Positions 8,737 to 20,335 of a DNA stretch of 64,000 bases are shown piece after piece; the first letter of the stretch is position 1; each line of letters starts with the position of its first letter. Source of the DNA: Coriolopsis trogii (Eukaryota; Basidiomycota; Agaricomycetes; Polyporales; Polyporaceae). The notes beneath the pieces were generated by a model. The model did no database searches. It had not been told where the DNA came from and saw only the letters and a list, made by a program, of their open reading frames with translations. The DNA is taken from NCBI GenBank assembly GCA_020543525.1, contig JAHYIO010000006.1, positions 744,001-808,000 on the forward strand, read 5' to 3'. The translations under genes and the position numbers were made by a program.

Positions 8737-11632
8737 CTAACGGGAACGACCCAGAATGACAGCCATGAGAGACGCAACCACAATCACAAAGAAGAGTGAT
8801 TCTATGTGGCGGGTGTTTATGTCAGACTCGGGATCAGCATGAGGACTATCCGTAGAGTGGCAGGAATCCTCGTTCTTAGTTCCCATGACCGACGCGGCAC
8901 TCCGATCAGTAAACATGGGAACTGCCTGTCCGTCGCTGATTACAGCTTTCGCAGATGTCAGTACCCGTTGGCTCTGGGACTCTGAAGCCCCCACTGCCGT
9001 ATTCGAGTCCTGGTCGCCCGGAGACACGGGTGCCGAGTCAGATCTCGACGCAGCTGTGACATATCCTTCTTCATCCTCCCACCGCTTCGTTGCGTGCGGG
9101 ATGAAACTATGGCGCCGGTAGTTTTTGCCTCGTTGTAGTGGGTTGGGGCCTGGACGGCGCTGGACCTCACTATCCATTGGCACGGTAGGTCCCTCAAAGC
9201 TGACGGGGGTGAAAATCGTGCTGCGCTGTCTGCGTTTCTTGTGAGACTGCGTATAGATAGGGTCGGTGGATGGCTTTTGCTTGTTGCGCTCACGATCTAT
9301 GTGCAGGAGAAGTTCGTCAAGACGCGTCGGCGTAAATTCCAGGCTGCTGAGAAGGCTTGGAACATTACTCACCAAAGCTGTTAATACCCACAGTCGGAGT
9401 TACTCCCAAATCCAGCAACGGTCTTGTAATCGGCGGTATCCTCGACTGGGCCAAAGGCTCCTGTCCGTGGTGGGCCAAGGCTTGCGCAGTACTCTCGGAA
9501 TCAGGTGAGTCTGAATCCAAATGCTCCCCCTGCGAGTCATCACCGTACTCGCCGCTACTAGACGAGTTGTATGTCGCATGACGCGAGTTGATATGATGGG
9601 GCTCCTCAACTTGAGGTGCAAGTGGTTGCCATGACTGGGATGAATGGTGAGGTTTTGGGTTCCTACGCGCTGACACAGAGGTCGAGCCGGCCTCCCGAGG
9701 ATGCGAGATCTCGATGCCCAGTTGGTAGATTGTCCCATCCTGCGACACAGAACCTCGGTCGGCACATTGTGAAAATGTGAGTCTTATTGTTGCAATCTCC
9801 CTCCCGGTCTGCCAGGACTTCACAGCAAACTCTTTCAGCGCGAACCCACCACAGAAGGACCAGGAGCGAATGTGTGTGGTGTGGTCTAAGGGATGAGCCT
9901 CTCTGTCGCCTCCGGCCTCCATCCCCTGTGGCCTTTTGCCCAACCAGACAATTACTCCGAGCATGCTGGGGTCGTGTCGCCCGTGCTGGCAGTTGCACCG
10001 CCCAACGTGGATAGTGATAGGGTGTTTGGAACGCTTCAAGCCGGATATGAGTATCCTCGACTTGCTTGCGGGGTTTCTAGGGTCGACGAAGCGTCCGCCC
10101 GGGAGCGCAATATCCGTGAGGTCGTCATCCGGAGAAACCAAAAAGCCCTGCAGCACCAGAAGATCCAGGGACCATTTGGACAGTCGGACTTTGTACTTGG
10201 ACGACCGACCGATCTCCCACAGCCCTCTGTCGATGGAAGCGTCGCGCTCGAGACTGTCATGTGAGAATCGATGGGGGAGATAGAGTTTTGTCGAAGTGAT
10301 TGATTGTTGTTTTGCGAAGGAATCAATCTCGGCTGCGGACAGGTGGGTCACGCGGTAGTAATTCGATGAGAGGTTGGAGTAGGCAGTATCCGACATCAAA
10401 GTCTTCATTGGTCCTAAGAGATTGCCAATGAGGTATTGCGTCTCCGGTGCTTCAGGAGATGGGCGAAGTATCAGGGCATATATGCGCCCTCTACGGTCCT
10501 GGCAAGCAAGCAACGCCAGAAGGACAGTGGCCGTGGCGTCATCGGGTGCGGAATTGGGCAGGTTGCAAGTGACCTCGACGATCGGGACTCGTACGCGAAT
10601 TCCCTGGGAGGTCGTCATATACACATGGTGCACCGCGTCCCTCGCAGAGACCCCCAAGAGGGATGCAAAGGTCTCCGCAGTGAGCGGTAGGAGGTCGTAG
10701 GATTTCTCAAAGTCGAGTGGAGATGCGGCTAACAAGTATTGTTGCAACGACGTGGGGATGGAGTAGTTTCCGGGAGTTCTTGGGCTGCAATTAGCATCAG
10801 AGGAGGAGGGGGGCAGGGCGAATTTGAGTGCAGTGGGCTGTGACTCGAGCATGTAGCCCCATGCAAAGATGGTCTGATCAGGGATATGCTTCAAGATCTC
10901 TTCTTGTAGGCGAACGAATGCGTAACGTCCTTCGCCGTACATGATCGGCATATTAACACCGAAGATACCCATCAGGGAGTAAGCCTGGTCTTCTTCTCGA
11001 GTCGTCAGCCGAGAAGCAGCCCAAGACATGCGACGGGCCACACTGACACTTCGGAGTGGTTTCCTGAGAGTGAGGATGTCGCGGTCAATGCGGGTGATCT
11101 TCTTGATAAGATCGGCATGTGTGTGCTTGGATCCGATAGCGGTCCACTCTTCTGAGTAGAAGAGGACGACGGGAGGGGCAATGAGCTCCTGGAGCGTCCA
11201 CCCACGCGTGAACCACTTGCTGGCCCGTATCTGGTCCTCTAGCGCTCGCCCATCATGACTGCCGCTGACATCGTGAAGTAGCACGTAACACGCGCCTGCG
11301 TGTCGATACCAGTTGTACATGGAGTTGATGGCCTCAGATAGTTCGGAGCTGCTGGACTTGTCGATGCAAGAAGAATCCACCCAACCCCACTCGAACCCGT
11401 CGTTGCGTGCCACCTGGCAAAACTTCTGTATCTTCTTGGAGAGGAATTCCATGGTAAGCGTGTTCGAGCTACGGGCATCGACTTGTTTCTGAAGGACTTC
11501 ATCGTAGGTCTGCTCCGCAACATATCCGTCGTCTCCCTCCTTTGCCCAGACGTGGGACAAGATGGCATACCGGATCTCGCGCGGGTCTTCACATGTGTAG
11601 AAGGCCCCTGTTTCAGTGTGAAGCAGCCTCAT
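8737..11632 (-). CDS. HET-domain protein with C-terminal transmembrane segment
   Basis: Two exons (11632-9373 and 9296-8737, intron 76 nt) encode 939 residues. The N-terminus is a HET (heterokaryon incompatibility) domain. Motifs include MRLLHTETGAF at the start, YAILSHVW (22-29), WGWVDSSCIDK, SMYNWYRHAGACYVLLHDV, WFTRGWTLQELIAP, and MSWAASRLTTREEDQAYSLMGIF followed by MYGEGRYAFVRLQEEI. In filamentous fungi this family is tied to vegetative incompatibility and programmed cell death; in mushrooms most members are uncharacterised. The C-terminal third is Ser/Arg-rich and ends in a hydrophobic run, LFFVIVVASLMAVIL, followed by a short basic end. That suggests a tail anchor. An upstream in-frame ATG at 11686 exists, but family members start at MRLL. 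Confidence 0.9.
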
Positions 11633-12336
11633 TGGACCTGCGAATGATGTGCCATGGAAGCTTTGCATGAGTATATGGAAAAGCATGGACTGAGCGACAT
11701 ACTGCTTGCTGCTTCCGGGGAAATGAATAGATTGCGGATGGAAGGTCGAAGGAATCGCGTGGACCGAGAGAACTGTGCACTGACTTTATGGCCTACACCA
11801 GATGGTCCAGCGGCAAACCACCACGAGGCACGACCGTGTGCGCGACAGCGTCAGGAGAACGGGTTTGACATTCTGATGAAGGCAAGAATGGTTCGCTCTA
11901 CCTTCTCCCCTGCCATGGGCGTGCTTCATAGTGAGAAGGTCGAGTCACACAATGACATTAAAGCCCAACTGCGACAACAAACAGTAATGGAACTGATCTC
12001 CTTTCCGCGGAAGAGGTCAACGGGCACATCGGGTAGATAGGGTCGGCGCTGTTACGGCAAGTTGCATTTAAGGTGGACGAAGTGTCTGATGGATGTCACT
12101 ATCAAATCTTACACGCCTTCGTTCTATACCTTGTGGCGCTTGCTGACGATGTGCTAGATGTTGTGTTTGCCTCGATGGACCGCTGAATTATGTTGGAGAA
12201 AGGTAGGAACACCGGAGCATGAGACGCATTTGTTGAAGTACTCTAATGGACCTCTGCTGCAGTATTAGTAAGGACGCGGATGACTCGCCAGGCACTTTGC
12301 TTCATCACCGCTGCAATCGCTCTCACAATGATTGTC
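11633..12336. other. Intergenic, upstream of the HET gene
   Basis: About 700 bp with no credible gene. It should contain the HET promoter and the 3' untranslated region of the aldo-keto reductase gene, both of which read on the minus strand. Confidence 0.45.
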
Positions 12337-14147
12337 TCACAGCTCCCGCAGCTTCGAGAGCGGGTCCAGCGCCGGGCGACCGAACGTCGGCTACAGTACG
12401 CGCAAGCAATCGCAGTGTGACCCCAAGACGAAACAGATGCATTCGTCAGCGCACACGTCCTCGCCGCACGAGCGAACCCAAGCGAATGACGCACCCAAGG
12501 AGACGGCTTGTTGCCCAAGATCTCGTCGATCTTCGCGAGCACCTCCGGGGTCAGCTTCGGGATGACCTCGAGCGCCTTCAAGTTGTCGAGCACCTGCTCG
12601 GGCTTCGACGCGCCGAGGATGACCGTAGACGTGTTCGGGTTCCGCGCGACCCACGCGAGCGCGAGGTGCGACACCTTGCAGTTGAGCTCTGCAGCGCGTG
12701 TGTGAGCGCGGTTCGGTGCAGGGACGCCGAAGAGGACGAAGAGAGGTACGTACCCTTTTCAGCGTAATCGGTAAGATTACGGATAGTCGCAATCTGCTTC
12801 TGTCCCTCGGGCGACTGGAGGAACTCGATCTTGCGCTTGAACATCTCCTCTTGTTGGGTGGCGAGGCGCGAAGCCTCCGGGATGCCTTCGTTGTACTGTC
12901 GCCAAATGTGTGAGGACAGGAACTCGCGGGGTTGCACATCAACGCGCTCGGCGTACCTTGCCTGTCAGGATACCACCAGCGAGCGCAGAGAAGACCGTCG
13001 TGCCGAGGTTGTACTTGCGATAGAGCGGACTGCGGGGGCACTCAGTCCTATTACAAGTAGATAAGCCAGTTCGTGCCAACGTACGCATATTCGTGCTCGG
13101 GGCGATCACGGTGAAGCATGCTGGATTGTGTTTCAGAACGAATACATGCTGACCATGTGGAGATGGACTCACTGGTGCTCGCATTGTTCGGCTATGGGTC
13201 CGATGAGACCGAACTTGGAGGCGATGTCTGCTCAAGAATGTTGAGTGTCATCAACACAGGCATATCGATACGCATACATACGGTGTGCTTCCTCGATTTC
13301 TTGCGCAGACCACTCGGAGGTTGCCCAGTAGAAAGCCTGGAGGAAACTCATCGATGCGGGGGCGAGAAGAATCCCTTGTAGCGACTCACGTAGCCTTTCT
13401 CGATCACCCAGTTGAAAGCACGGACGACCTCCTCCATGGGCACTGGGACAATTTTATCAGTTTCAAAGAGTTACAAAGACCGTGGGTCGCCAACTATTAC
13501 CTGTGTGGTCAGCACGGTGAGCGAAGATGACATCGACGTAATCGAGACCAAGTCGCTCTAGCGACTCCTTGGTGCCTTCGATGATGCTGCACGTGTTGAG
13601 TATTGTAGCGTCAAGCCATCGCTAATACGAAAACAACTCACTGCTTGCGGGAGAGACCACCGTTGTTGGGGCCTGGACGAGTGCCCCAGTAGAGCTTCGT
13701 GGTGACGATGATGTCAGAGCGACGTAGGTTCAACTCCCTGATAACGCGCCCCCTTTGGTCCCGATCTGCTGATCAGACTATGCGACAGGGAATATGCGGG
13801 CAGAAACGCGTACATCTCAATTTCGGATTGACCACAAGCGTAAACCTCGGCAGTATCGAACATGTTGATACCGTTGTCCCAAGCCGCCTTGATGATATCC
13901 TGCAGCCGCACATGAGGTCCTGCGACCGAGTCTTAAGTGGATAGTATAGCCCACCTTGACCGGATCGCCCTTGACGGACCCACCGAGGGTCAACCCTATC
14001 GAAATGAGGTAAACCTTGAGTGGCAGCGAAGACCGGAGATTGCTCACATCCTCCGAGAGAGAACAAGGGCACGCGAAGCCCGCTGCTTCCGAGCCGCCTG
14101 AAGGGCATGCCCTTCGTGTCGTACGTGGCGTAGTTGTCTTGAGACAT
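12337..14147 (-). CDS. Aldo-keto reductase, potassium-channel beta-subunit-like
   Basis: Thirteen exons join in frame: 14147-14048, 13995-13955, 13899-13814, 13752-13642, 13586-13501, 13442-13390, 13336-13282, 13227-13173, 13120-13085, 13029-12957, 12895-12754, 12688-12495 and 12390-12337. The product is 361 residues, the usual size for this family. The catalytic tetrad is visible: Asp62 and Tyr67 (FDTAEVYA), Lys95 (VTTKLYWG) and His136 (VIFAHR). The C-terminal half carries the NADPH-binding pattern ([29 protein letters not shown]) and ends [14 protein letters not shown]. The enzyme should reduce aldehydes or ketones with NADPH in the cytosol; the substrate cannot be read from sequence. The very small exons (36-55 nt) mean that no single long frame shows this gene. 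Confidence 0.95.
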
Positions 14148-15247
14148 GTCTGCAGTCGGTTGTCCGAGGTAGGGAGCGGATGGTGGGCAAGAGCGGGGGC
14201 AATGTCGTGGAGTTTTGTCGAGGAGCTGCCTTACAAATACGATGTCGACATCGAGAGCTCACGATCGCATCGTCGGGCCGGAGTCGTGGAGGCGGCCGGG
14301 GGAGTGATTCCGACATAACGGTGACCTATACATACCGTATGTGTTCCCCGCAATTCACATAGAACGAGTTGATGAGCACTTGTATAGATGGGTCATTTCG
14401 TGCAACCAGCTGCAGACAGCCGTGGCTGTGATGTCAATGGTGAGCTTCGCTGCCATAGATGCCGATCCTGTTTGTGGTAAAGGGACAGATGCACGTCATA
14501 TCGTCGCCTGGGCTATTCTACTAGGCCTCCTGTGTCGTCGCCTGAGATGGATACTGCTATGCTCGAGGACTCGACGCGGCATGGATTCAAGTTGTAAACC
14601 TTAGCGCTGAGCAGACCTCAAGCGAGCGCGCGCACCGGCGTGGGACTACATCTTCCCCTACCGTATTGACAGGGCGCAGGCTAGGTCTATCGAAACTTGC
14701 AAGGAAAGTGCATGTTGAACATGGACGAAAAAGAATATGTCCAACCATCCACCAGCACATGAGCAGGGCATAGCCGCGCCGCGGACGGTTTGCCAATGTG
14801 CGAGGAACCAGGTGTGGCGATAGCTGTCGATTCTCGGGACAGTGTGGTGTGGCCCTGTTGTCGACATATGACTCTCGTATGATTGCTTCGTGAGTTGGTG
14901 TGATTGTCTGCATCGGTAGGGAGGGGTCTCGACGAGTCGATGACTTTGGTGAGCAGAGAGGGCTGTCAGCAGCAACTATAACGATTGCATAGGATTTCTC
15001 ATGAATGACGATCTCGGGAAAGCGATAGCAGGTTGTACCCTCCGCAGGGAGCAGTCTAAGGTCTAGTGTGTACGAAGAAGCCTGATAAGAAAGCATATCC
15101 AAGAAGCACGACTCTATAAACTACCCTCATTATACCAAAACCAAGAGCGGAAACGGACGAAAAAGTCACACATGCTTGGAGGAGCCAGAGGGTTCTGGGT
15201 CAGGCCGAGGATTCCACGCCCCTCAAACAAGCTCGCGGCTGGGAAGC
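14148..15247. other. Intergenic, no gene seen
   Basis: About 1.1 kb between two minus-strand genes. Several 90-170 codon open frames exist but show no motif, no matching exon and overlap one another on opposite strands. It presumably contains the aldo-keto reductase promoter and the UGT 3' untranslated region. Confidence 0.45.
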
Positions 15248-17080
15248 TCACGCCGTCTTCGCCAGCCGTTCCTCCACCTTCTTCCAGATATAGTCCGCAG
15301 CAACCTCGCGCCCCTCCTTCGCGTCCGGCCCTATCGCGTCCGGGTCCGCCTTTCCATTGCTCCTCATGACCTTCTGCCCGAGCTCGCGCGCGCGCGTCCG
15401 GATCCGTGCCGCCTCGGGGGCGTCCGGGGTCGCGCCGACGACGGCCAGGAGCGCTTCTGTAAAGTCGCCCGCGTCGATGTGTGGCCTATTGGACGGGGAA
15501 AGGGACAATGTGAACGGGCGCAGTTAGAGTTGAGTGAGCACCTGGGAAGCGTGAGACGCGGACGGAGGACAAGGCGGACTTACGCGGTATTCTTGTTGCC
15601 CCATTTGCCGATCCCGAGCCACTCGGCCCTGTTCCCAAAGTCATGGCAGTCGTACCAGGGCGAGAGGATCACCTGCGGCGAGCCCGTGCTGCAGGCCCGC
15701 GTGCGCAAAGCAAAGTCAGGTGCAGGAACTTTATTCGAGGTGACAGAAGCGGACCACTTACGCGAGCGCTTCGTGGTACGAGTTGCTCCCGCCGTGGTTG
15801 ACGAAGCAGACGATCTTGCCCGTCCAGAGGATAGAGATTGGGTCCGGGTTCAGCCAGTGAACGATCCGGAGCCTATCGCGCACGTCGTCCGACGCCCCGA
15901 GCTCGTACTGCGTCAGCTTCTGCAGCTTCCAGAGCACCTGCAGGTCAGGCCGCGCCTCAAGCAGACGCTGCACCCCTCGCATGACGGCCGACGCGTCGTG
16001 CTCGTCGAGCCTGAAGTGTGAGCCGAGCACGATGAGGACCGTCGGGCGCGCGCTGATCCACGCGTTCAGCTCCGGATCGACTTCCTGAAGCGGAGGCGAG
16101 GCTTGGAGGATGGGCCCGCAGAGGATGAGGTCGTCCGGCACTATCGCCTTGTAGTCCGCGGCGGGGTGCGAGACGCAGAGCGTGGGGCCGGAGCGCGGCG
16201 TGAATATCGGGAAGGGCCAGTTGAAGCCGGCAGCCTGGCGGGCCTTGTTGAGCGCTTTCAGCTTCTTGTCGAAGCAGTAAAACCATATGCCGCTGAGGAT
16301 GAGCGCGAGCGCGTTCGGGATATAGAGGTACCAGGGGAGGGGGTATGGGTAGGCGGTCACTCCTCTGTAGGTCGAATGCGCAGTTAGTGTCGTGCAGCGC
16401 AAGGGTGAGGAAGGAGAACTGACGCTGGCCAGGTGAAGACCCCGAGGCCCTGGTCGCCCCCCGCGACTTCTTTGAGTGTGTTTGGGCTCAGGAACACGTG
16501 CGGCGCCTTCGTTTTCATGAGCGCGTCGCGTGCGGTGTTCATAACGTTGTCCGCCACTACGAGCGTCGGTTTGAGTTGGTCAATCAAATCGACGATCGCG
16601 TTCGTCGTCGCCACGTATTCCTCGGGCGTCTCCGGATGGAGGATTTTCATGACCTTCATGAGTGCGCGGATGCCGTTGACGAACCCTGGCGAAGTCGTCA
16701 CATACTGCATTGTTTCTGCCAAGTTGAGCGCGTCAGCGCGCGTTGCCGATCATGCTGTGGCTAAGCCCCAGACTCACCGTCCTCGGGGACGCCTGGTCCG
16801 GCGATCTTTTGGAAGTATGACGCGAAACCGCGACCGGGGATGGGCTTGAAGGTGATGCCTTCCGGCACGCGCGGTCGGAGACTTTCGAAGCTGCTCAGGT
16901 AAACCTCCACATCATCGCCATGGTGCTTTCGCAGAGATGATATGACGGCAAGCTGCACGTTGGCCTGCCCGTGCTCGGGGCTTTATGATATAGTAAGTGT
17001 TGGTCAGTGACTTGCTCAAGCTGAGCTAGCCTGATCGAGCGCACGTACCTCGTCAAGAACAGAATCTTTGGCTTGCTCAT
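15248..17080 (-). CDS. UDP-glycosyltransferase, intact
   Basis: Six exons (17080-17049, 16980-16778, 16715-16424, 16364-15762, 15688-15584, 15485-15248) encode 490 residues, the normal UGT length. The N-terminus ILFLTSPEHGQANVQ carries the catalytic His candidate (His14). A hydrophobic stretch follows PLPWYLYIPN near residue 180. The C-terminal donor-binding half has FVNHGGSNSYHEAL (HGGS at 366-369) and a DCHDFGNRAEWLGIG block typical of GT1 enzymes. The protein should transfer a sugar from a UDP-sugar to a small hydrophobic acceptor (sterol, phenolic or other metabolite); the acceptor is unknown. Exon 4 begins after an unusual but acceptable GTCAGT donor. A partial inverted copy lies 7 kb away at 7312-8419. 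Confidence 0.95.
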
Positions 17081-18099
17081 CTTGCTGGGAGATGGAGGGG
17101 TTAGATGTTGCCAGCGAGGCGAATGGTAAGTCGACTCGCGGACTTTGAGGGGGAAGGAGCAAACTCGATAAATCTTCCGCTTGCAGATAAGCCGCTACCG
17201 TGAGTACCTGTCTGGATGTTTGTGTGACAGAGATATCGGGGACAGTGAATGATCCTCATGCTAAAATACCACCAAGCGATGGGAGGCGTGAGAAGTTGGT
17301 GGAAACATATCAAGGACAAGAATACGCGCGAGGTAAAAATCTTCGGAGGCTAGTTATAGGCTCCGATCTTCGTCTTCCGAGTCACGTCTTCAAATTCCGT
17401 CGCGTAATGGATCACTTTGGTTGTCACGATCGTTGATCTTATGCACGGACGAGCGGACCGGGCTGAGGGCGGAATGCAAACAGCCTGGATGCCAGAAATC
17501 AGTGGCACAGACCCAGAATGTCAATGATCATATACATTGAAGTTAGCCGAGACATAATGGTTCAATACCACTGTCCGAGCATCGAGTATGGTACTGATAT
17601 CACTCACTGTGCAGACTTAGACCGCCCGTTAAGTCCTTCTCTAGATTGCGTCACAATGGTCATATGTCAGGTCTTCTCAGAACATCGTCTGGACGTCGAA
17701 GACGTGCGTACGCCGGAATGGGCCGCACGGAGAACGGAGCTGCAGCCAAATAAGCTCTTAGTTTCACTCCGACCCGCGAAGTAACATGCATGTGGTCGCG
17801 CACTAGAACCCGGACGGAGAGCAAGCCCTCTCACGACTTGCAGCGATACATGGATTCCTGGGATCGAGTGGTGTACCATCCGCGCGCATGTCCAAGCACG
17901 TTCGCCATTCTATCGAGCATTGACGCACTGACCACAGAAAACCAAGAGATCCTCCGTTGATGAGAATGCTTCAATTTCTTGACGCTGTCATTTATGCGAA
18001 GGGTCGTGCAGCTTTTCCAGCGGCGGGTGCTCTTGGAATCCACCAGCGAATGTGATGGTGGCGTACCACTGGCAACACCCTCCGATCGCCGCGACACCA
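17081..18099. other. Intergenic, no gene seen
   Basis: The region upstream of the UGT gene. Small open frames on both strands lack motifs. The UGT promoter must lie at its left end. Confidence 0.4.
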
Positions 18100-18705
18100 T
18101 CAACTGCGCGCGCACACTGGCACCGTCCGAGAGGTGGAGTCGTAGCCTCGTAGGCTGCCTCGAAAACGGGTGAGACATATCGAAGATGGAGAGATTGGGA
18201 GTTGCGGGAAAGGTACATCGCCTAGCGTGTTCCCGGATGCGTCAGTACTGTCACTCGGTGTGTCCTGCCAGGTGGTCTGTGCTCCTGCCATTGGCATCAG
18301 GCGATGAACGAGACGAATCCTATGTGCTTCAATTGTCGGCTGTCCTGTCGTCTTCCATTGTTGATGTCAGATAACGTACTCATGGGCGACATAGCCTCCC
18401 AGCAGCGATTCGTACGGAGACATCGAAGAACGAGAACCACTAGAGACGAGCGGAGTCGTACTATTTGTCGACTTGCCTGTTGAGATAACTGATGTGGGTG
18501 TGGACATCTTATGACTTGTGACAACACGCTGAAGGCACTCACATATAGACGAGAACTTGTCGGCCGTGCCATCGCCACACTCAATCTCAAGCGCCATCAT
18601 TGCCTCTCGCACTGGATCATCTTGGATGAGTATCATACATATCGTAGGCTCTGCGGGATTGTCGGGGGTTGGAGTACACATAGCTCGAGCATCAGAACTT
18701 TGCAT
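18100..18705 (-). CDS. Possible small gene of unknown function
   Basis: An ATG at 18705 opens a frame with DDPVREAMMALEIECGDG and then a Ser/Thr-rich stretch. A donor near 18380 (GTACGT) and an acceptor about 60 nt further on would join it to a second open stretch containing TTWQDTPSDSTDASGNTLG. The joined protein would be about 180 residues. I recognise no domain. Support rests only on length, composition and one phase-consistent intron, so this may not be a gene. Confidence 0.25.
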
Positions 18706-18732
18706 ACTTATTTGACGAGTGTGCACTGTCAC

Positions 18733-19266
18733 TGTGTGGCGGACTCGGATCGATGACGTCCGAGATCAGGCGTACGCAGCCGCTACGCGCACAGACACTT
18801 GGGCGCCTCGTTGTGGTGGCCATTATCACTGCATCCTCTACCGACCACCAGGCTCTGCTATTACAATCCATCCTCGCCAGATTGGACTTACGCACTCTTC
18901 CTTGTGTCAGAGCTACTCATCGTCTGAGATTCCAGTACGGCTATCCGTTTGGAATCGACCTCTCATCGATTGTAACGGTGAGACGCTCAGCAGAGTTCAT
19001 TCTGACGATGCCTCACTTTAATTATGTCCACCTCGACCCAGGAGCTGCGCCGCAGACCCAAGGATCTGCTTAGCTGTGCTTCCCAAACTGCCTCGAGGAC
19101 GTCAGGTGCGGAGACAGTGGGAGAGGAGAAGGACGGAAGCCGCTATCCTGCAGCATCTCGGCACCGCATCTGCCATCTGTAAGTACTCACATCCTCGACG
19201 ACTCATCTCCCCCACCTCGAGTCCAGCATACACCATACCGCTATACGACATCCAAGGTCGCCACAC
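18733..19266. other. Upstream region of the first C2H2 gene
   Basis: No convincing gene. A 106-codon frame (18753-19073) has no recognisable motif. This stretch should hold the promoter and 5' untranslated region of the zinc-finger gene. Confidence 0.35.
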
Positions 19267-20335
19267 ATGGAGTACGAGCAAGGCACTATGCCAAACAGCT
19301 TCCCTGACTGGTTTGGCATCCCGGGGAGCCCTCGCGCCAACGAGGCCACGCTCGATCTCGGAGACGCGACATGCTCCGTCGACAACTTCAACATGGACAT
19401 AGACAGCATGGACACCCTCGTAGATCTCCCCTTCAACGCCTATTTCGATTGGTCCGAAATCTTCAACAACTCCGGCGAGTCAGCTGCTCCGCTTGGTACC
19501 CCCTCCGCCCCCTCGGAAGAGGCATCGAGCACTCATTGGACTGGTGGACCCCCTTCCCCCTTCTCTGAGACCACCCTCGTTGACTTCTCGTCCCAATCCT
19601 CTGACGAAAATGTGAAATCCACGTTATTTGACCTGCCTTGGTCGTTTCCGCTCGTACTGGCCCATTCTCCTACCTCCTACTTTGACGTGGGCGGTATAGA
19701 GCCATACAACCCCTCTCCTCCCATCTATCAGAGTGACTTGCCATTCACTTTTGAGTGCATCCCTTCGATGACGCTCGACGTGTCCTCATCGCCGAGCACC
19801 ATGTCTTACAAGGAGCCCTTCTTGGCCTACAGCGATGGACTCCCGATTCTCCAACATGAGACCAACGCTGCAGGTTCAGACGTTCACGGTGTCTTCCAGG
19901 GCGTGGAGATGAAGGCGGACTTTGAGCTCTCGTTCCCCTCCCCCACTCTGGATCTTGCTGCCGAGGACGATCTCGCCCCTGCCAAGAAGAAGGTGAAGCG
20001 GTGCAAGTCCAGCAGTACGAAGCGACGCCTGGCAAAGCGACGCCCCCCGCAGGACCGCACGCCCAAGTATGCTTGCGAGATATGCGGCAAGAGTGAGTAC
20101 GATCTCAACTGGTCGGCGTTACGTGTCTGATGTATACATCTTCCCAGAGTTTGCACGGTCGAACAACCGGAACGTGCACGTCGACTCGGTGCACTTCGAG
20201 ATGCGCAAGTACAGATGCACGCATTGGAACTGCGAACGCAGCTTCTCGCGCAATTACGACCTGCAGAGACATATCACCAGCAAGCATACGCCGCACGGGT
20301 CTCCCCGCCGCAAGGACGAGGACGAGTACGAGTAG
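19267..20335 (+). CDS. C2H2 zinc-finger protein 1 of the local family
   Basis: Exons 19267-20092 and 20148-20335 (55-nt intron) encode 337 residues. The first 240 are acidic and rich in Ser, Pro and Asp, as in activation domains. A basic stretch, KKKVKRCKSSSTKRRLAKRR, is a likely nuclear localisation signal. Two C2H2 fingers follow at the C-terminus: CEIC then H-x4-H, and C-x4-C with RSFSRNYDLQRHITSKH. The intron is phase 1 and cuts finger 1 three residues after its second Cys. The protein is probably a DNA-binding transcription factor; its targets are unknown. Paralogues of the same build lie at 27929, 30834 and 39325. Confidence 0.9.

Noticed and set aside
9347..9372. 26-nt intron in the HET gene using the first acceptor
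   Set aside because: Too short for splicing and the wrong phase.
9365..11686. HET protein read as a single 773-codon frame starting at 11686
   Set aside because: Family members start at MRLL (11632), and a good GTGAGT donor at 9372 with a phase-matched acceptor at 9297 gives a longer protein with a membrane anchor.
12391..13041. Long minus frames across the aldo-keto reductase exons
   Set aside because: They read through introns out of phase; the 13-exon model restores family motifs throughout.
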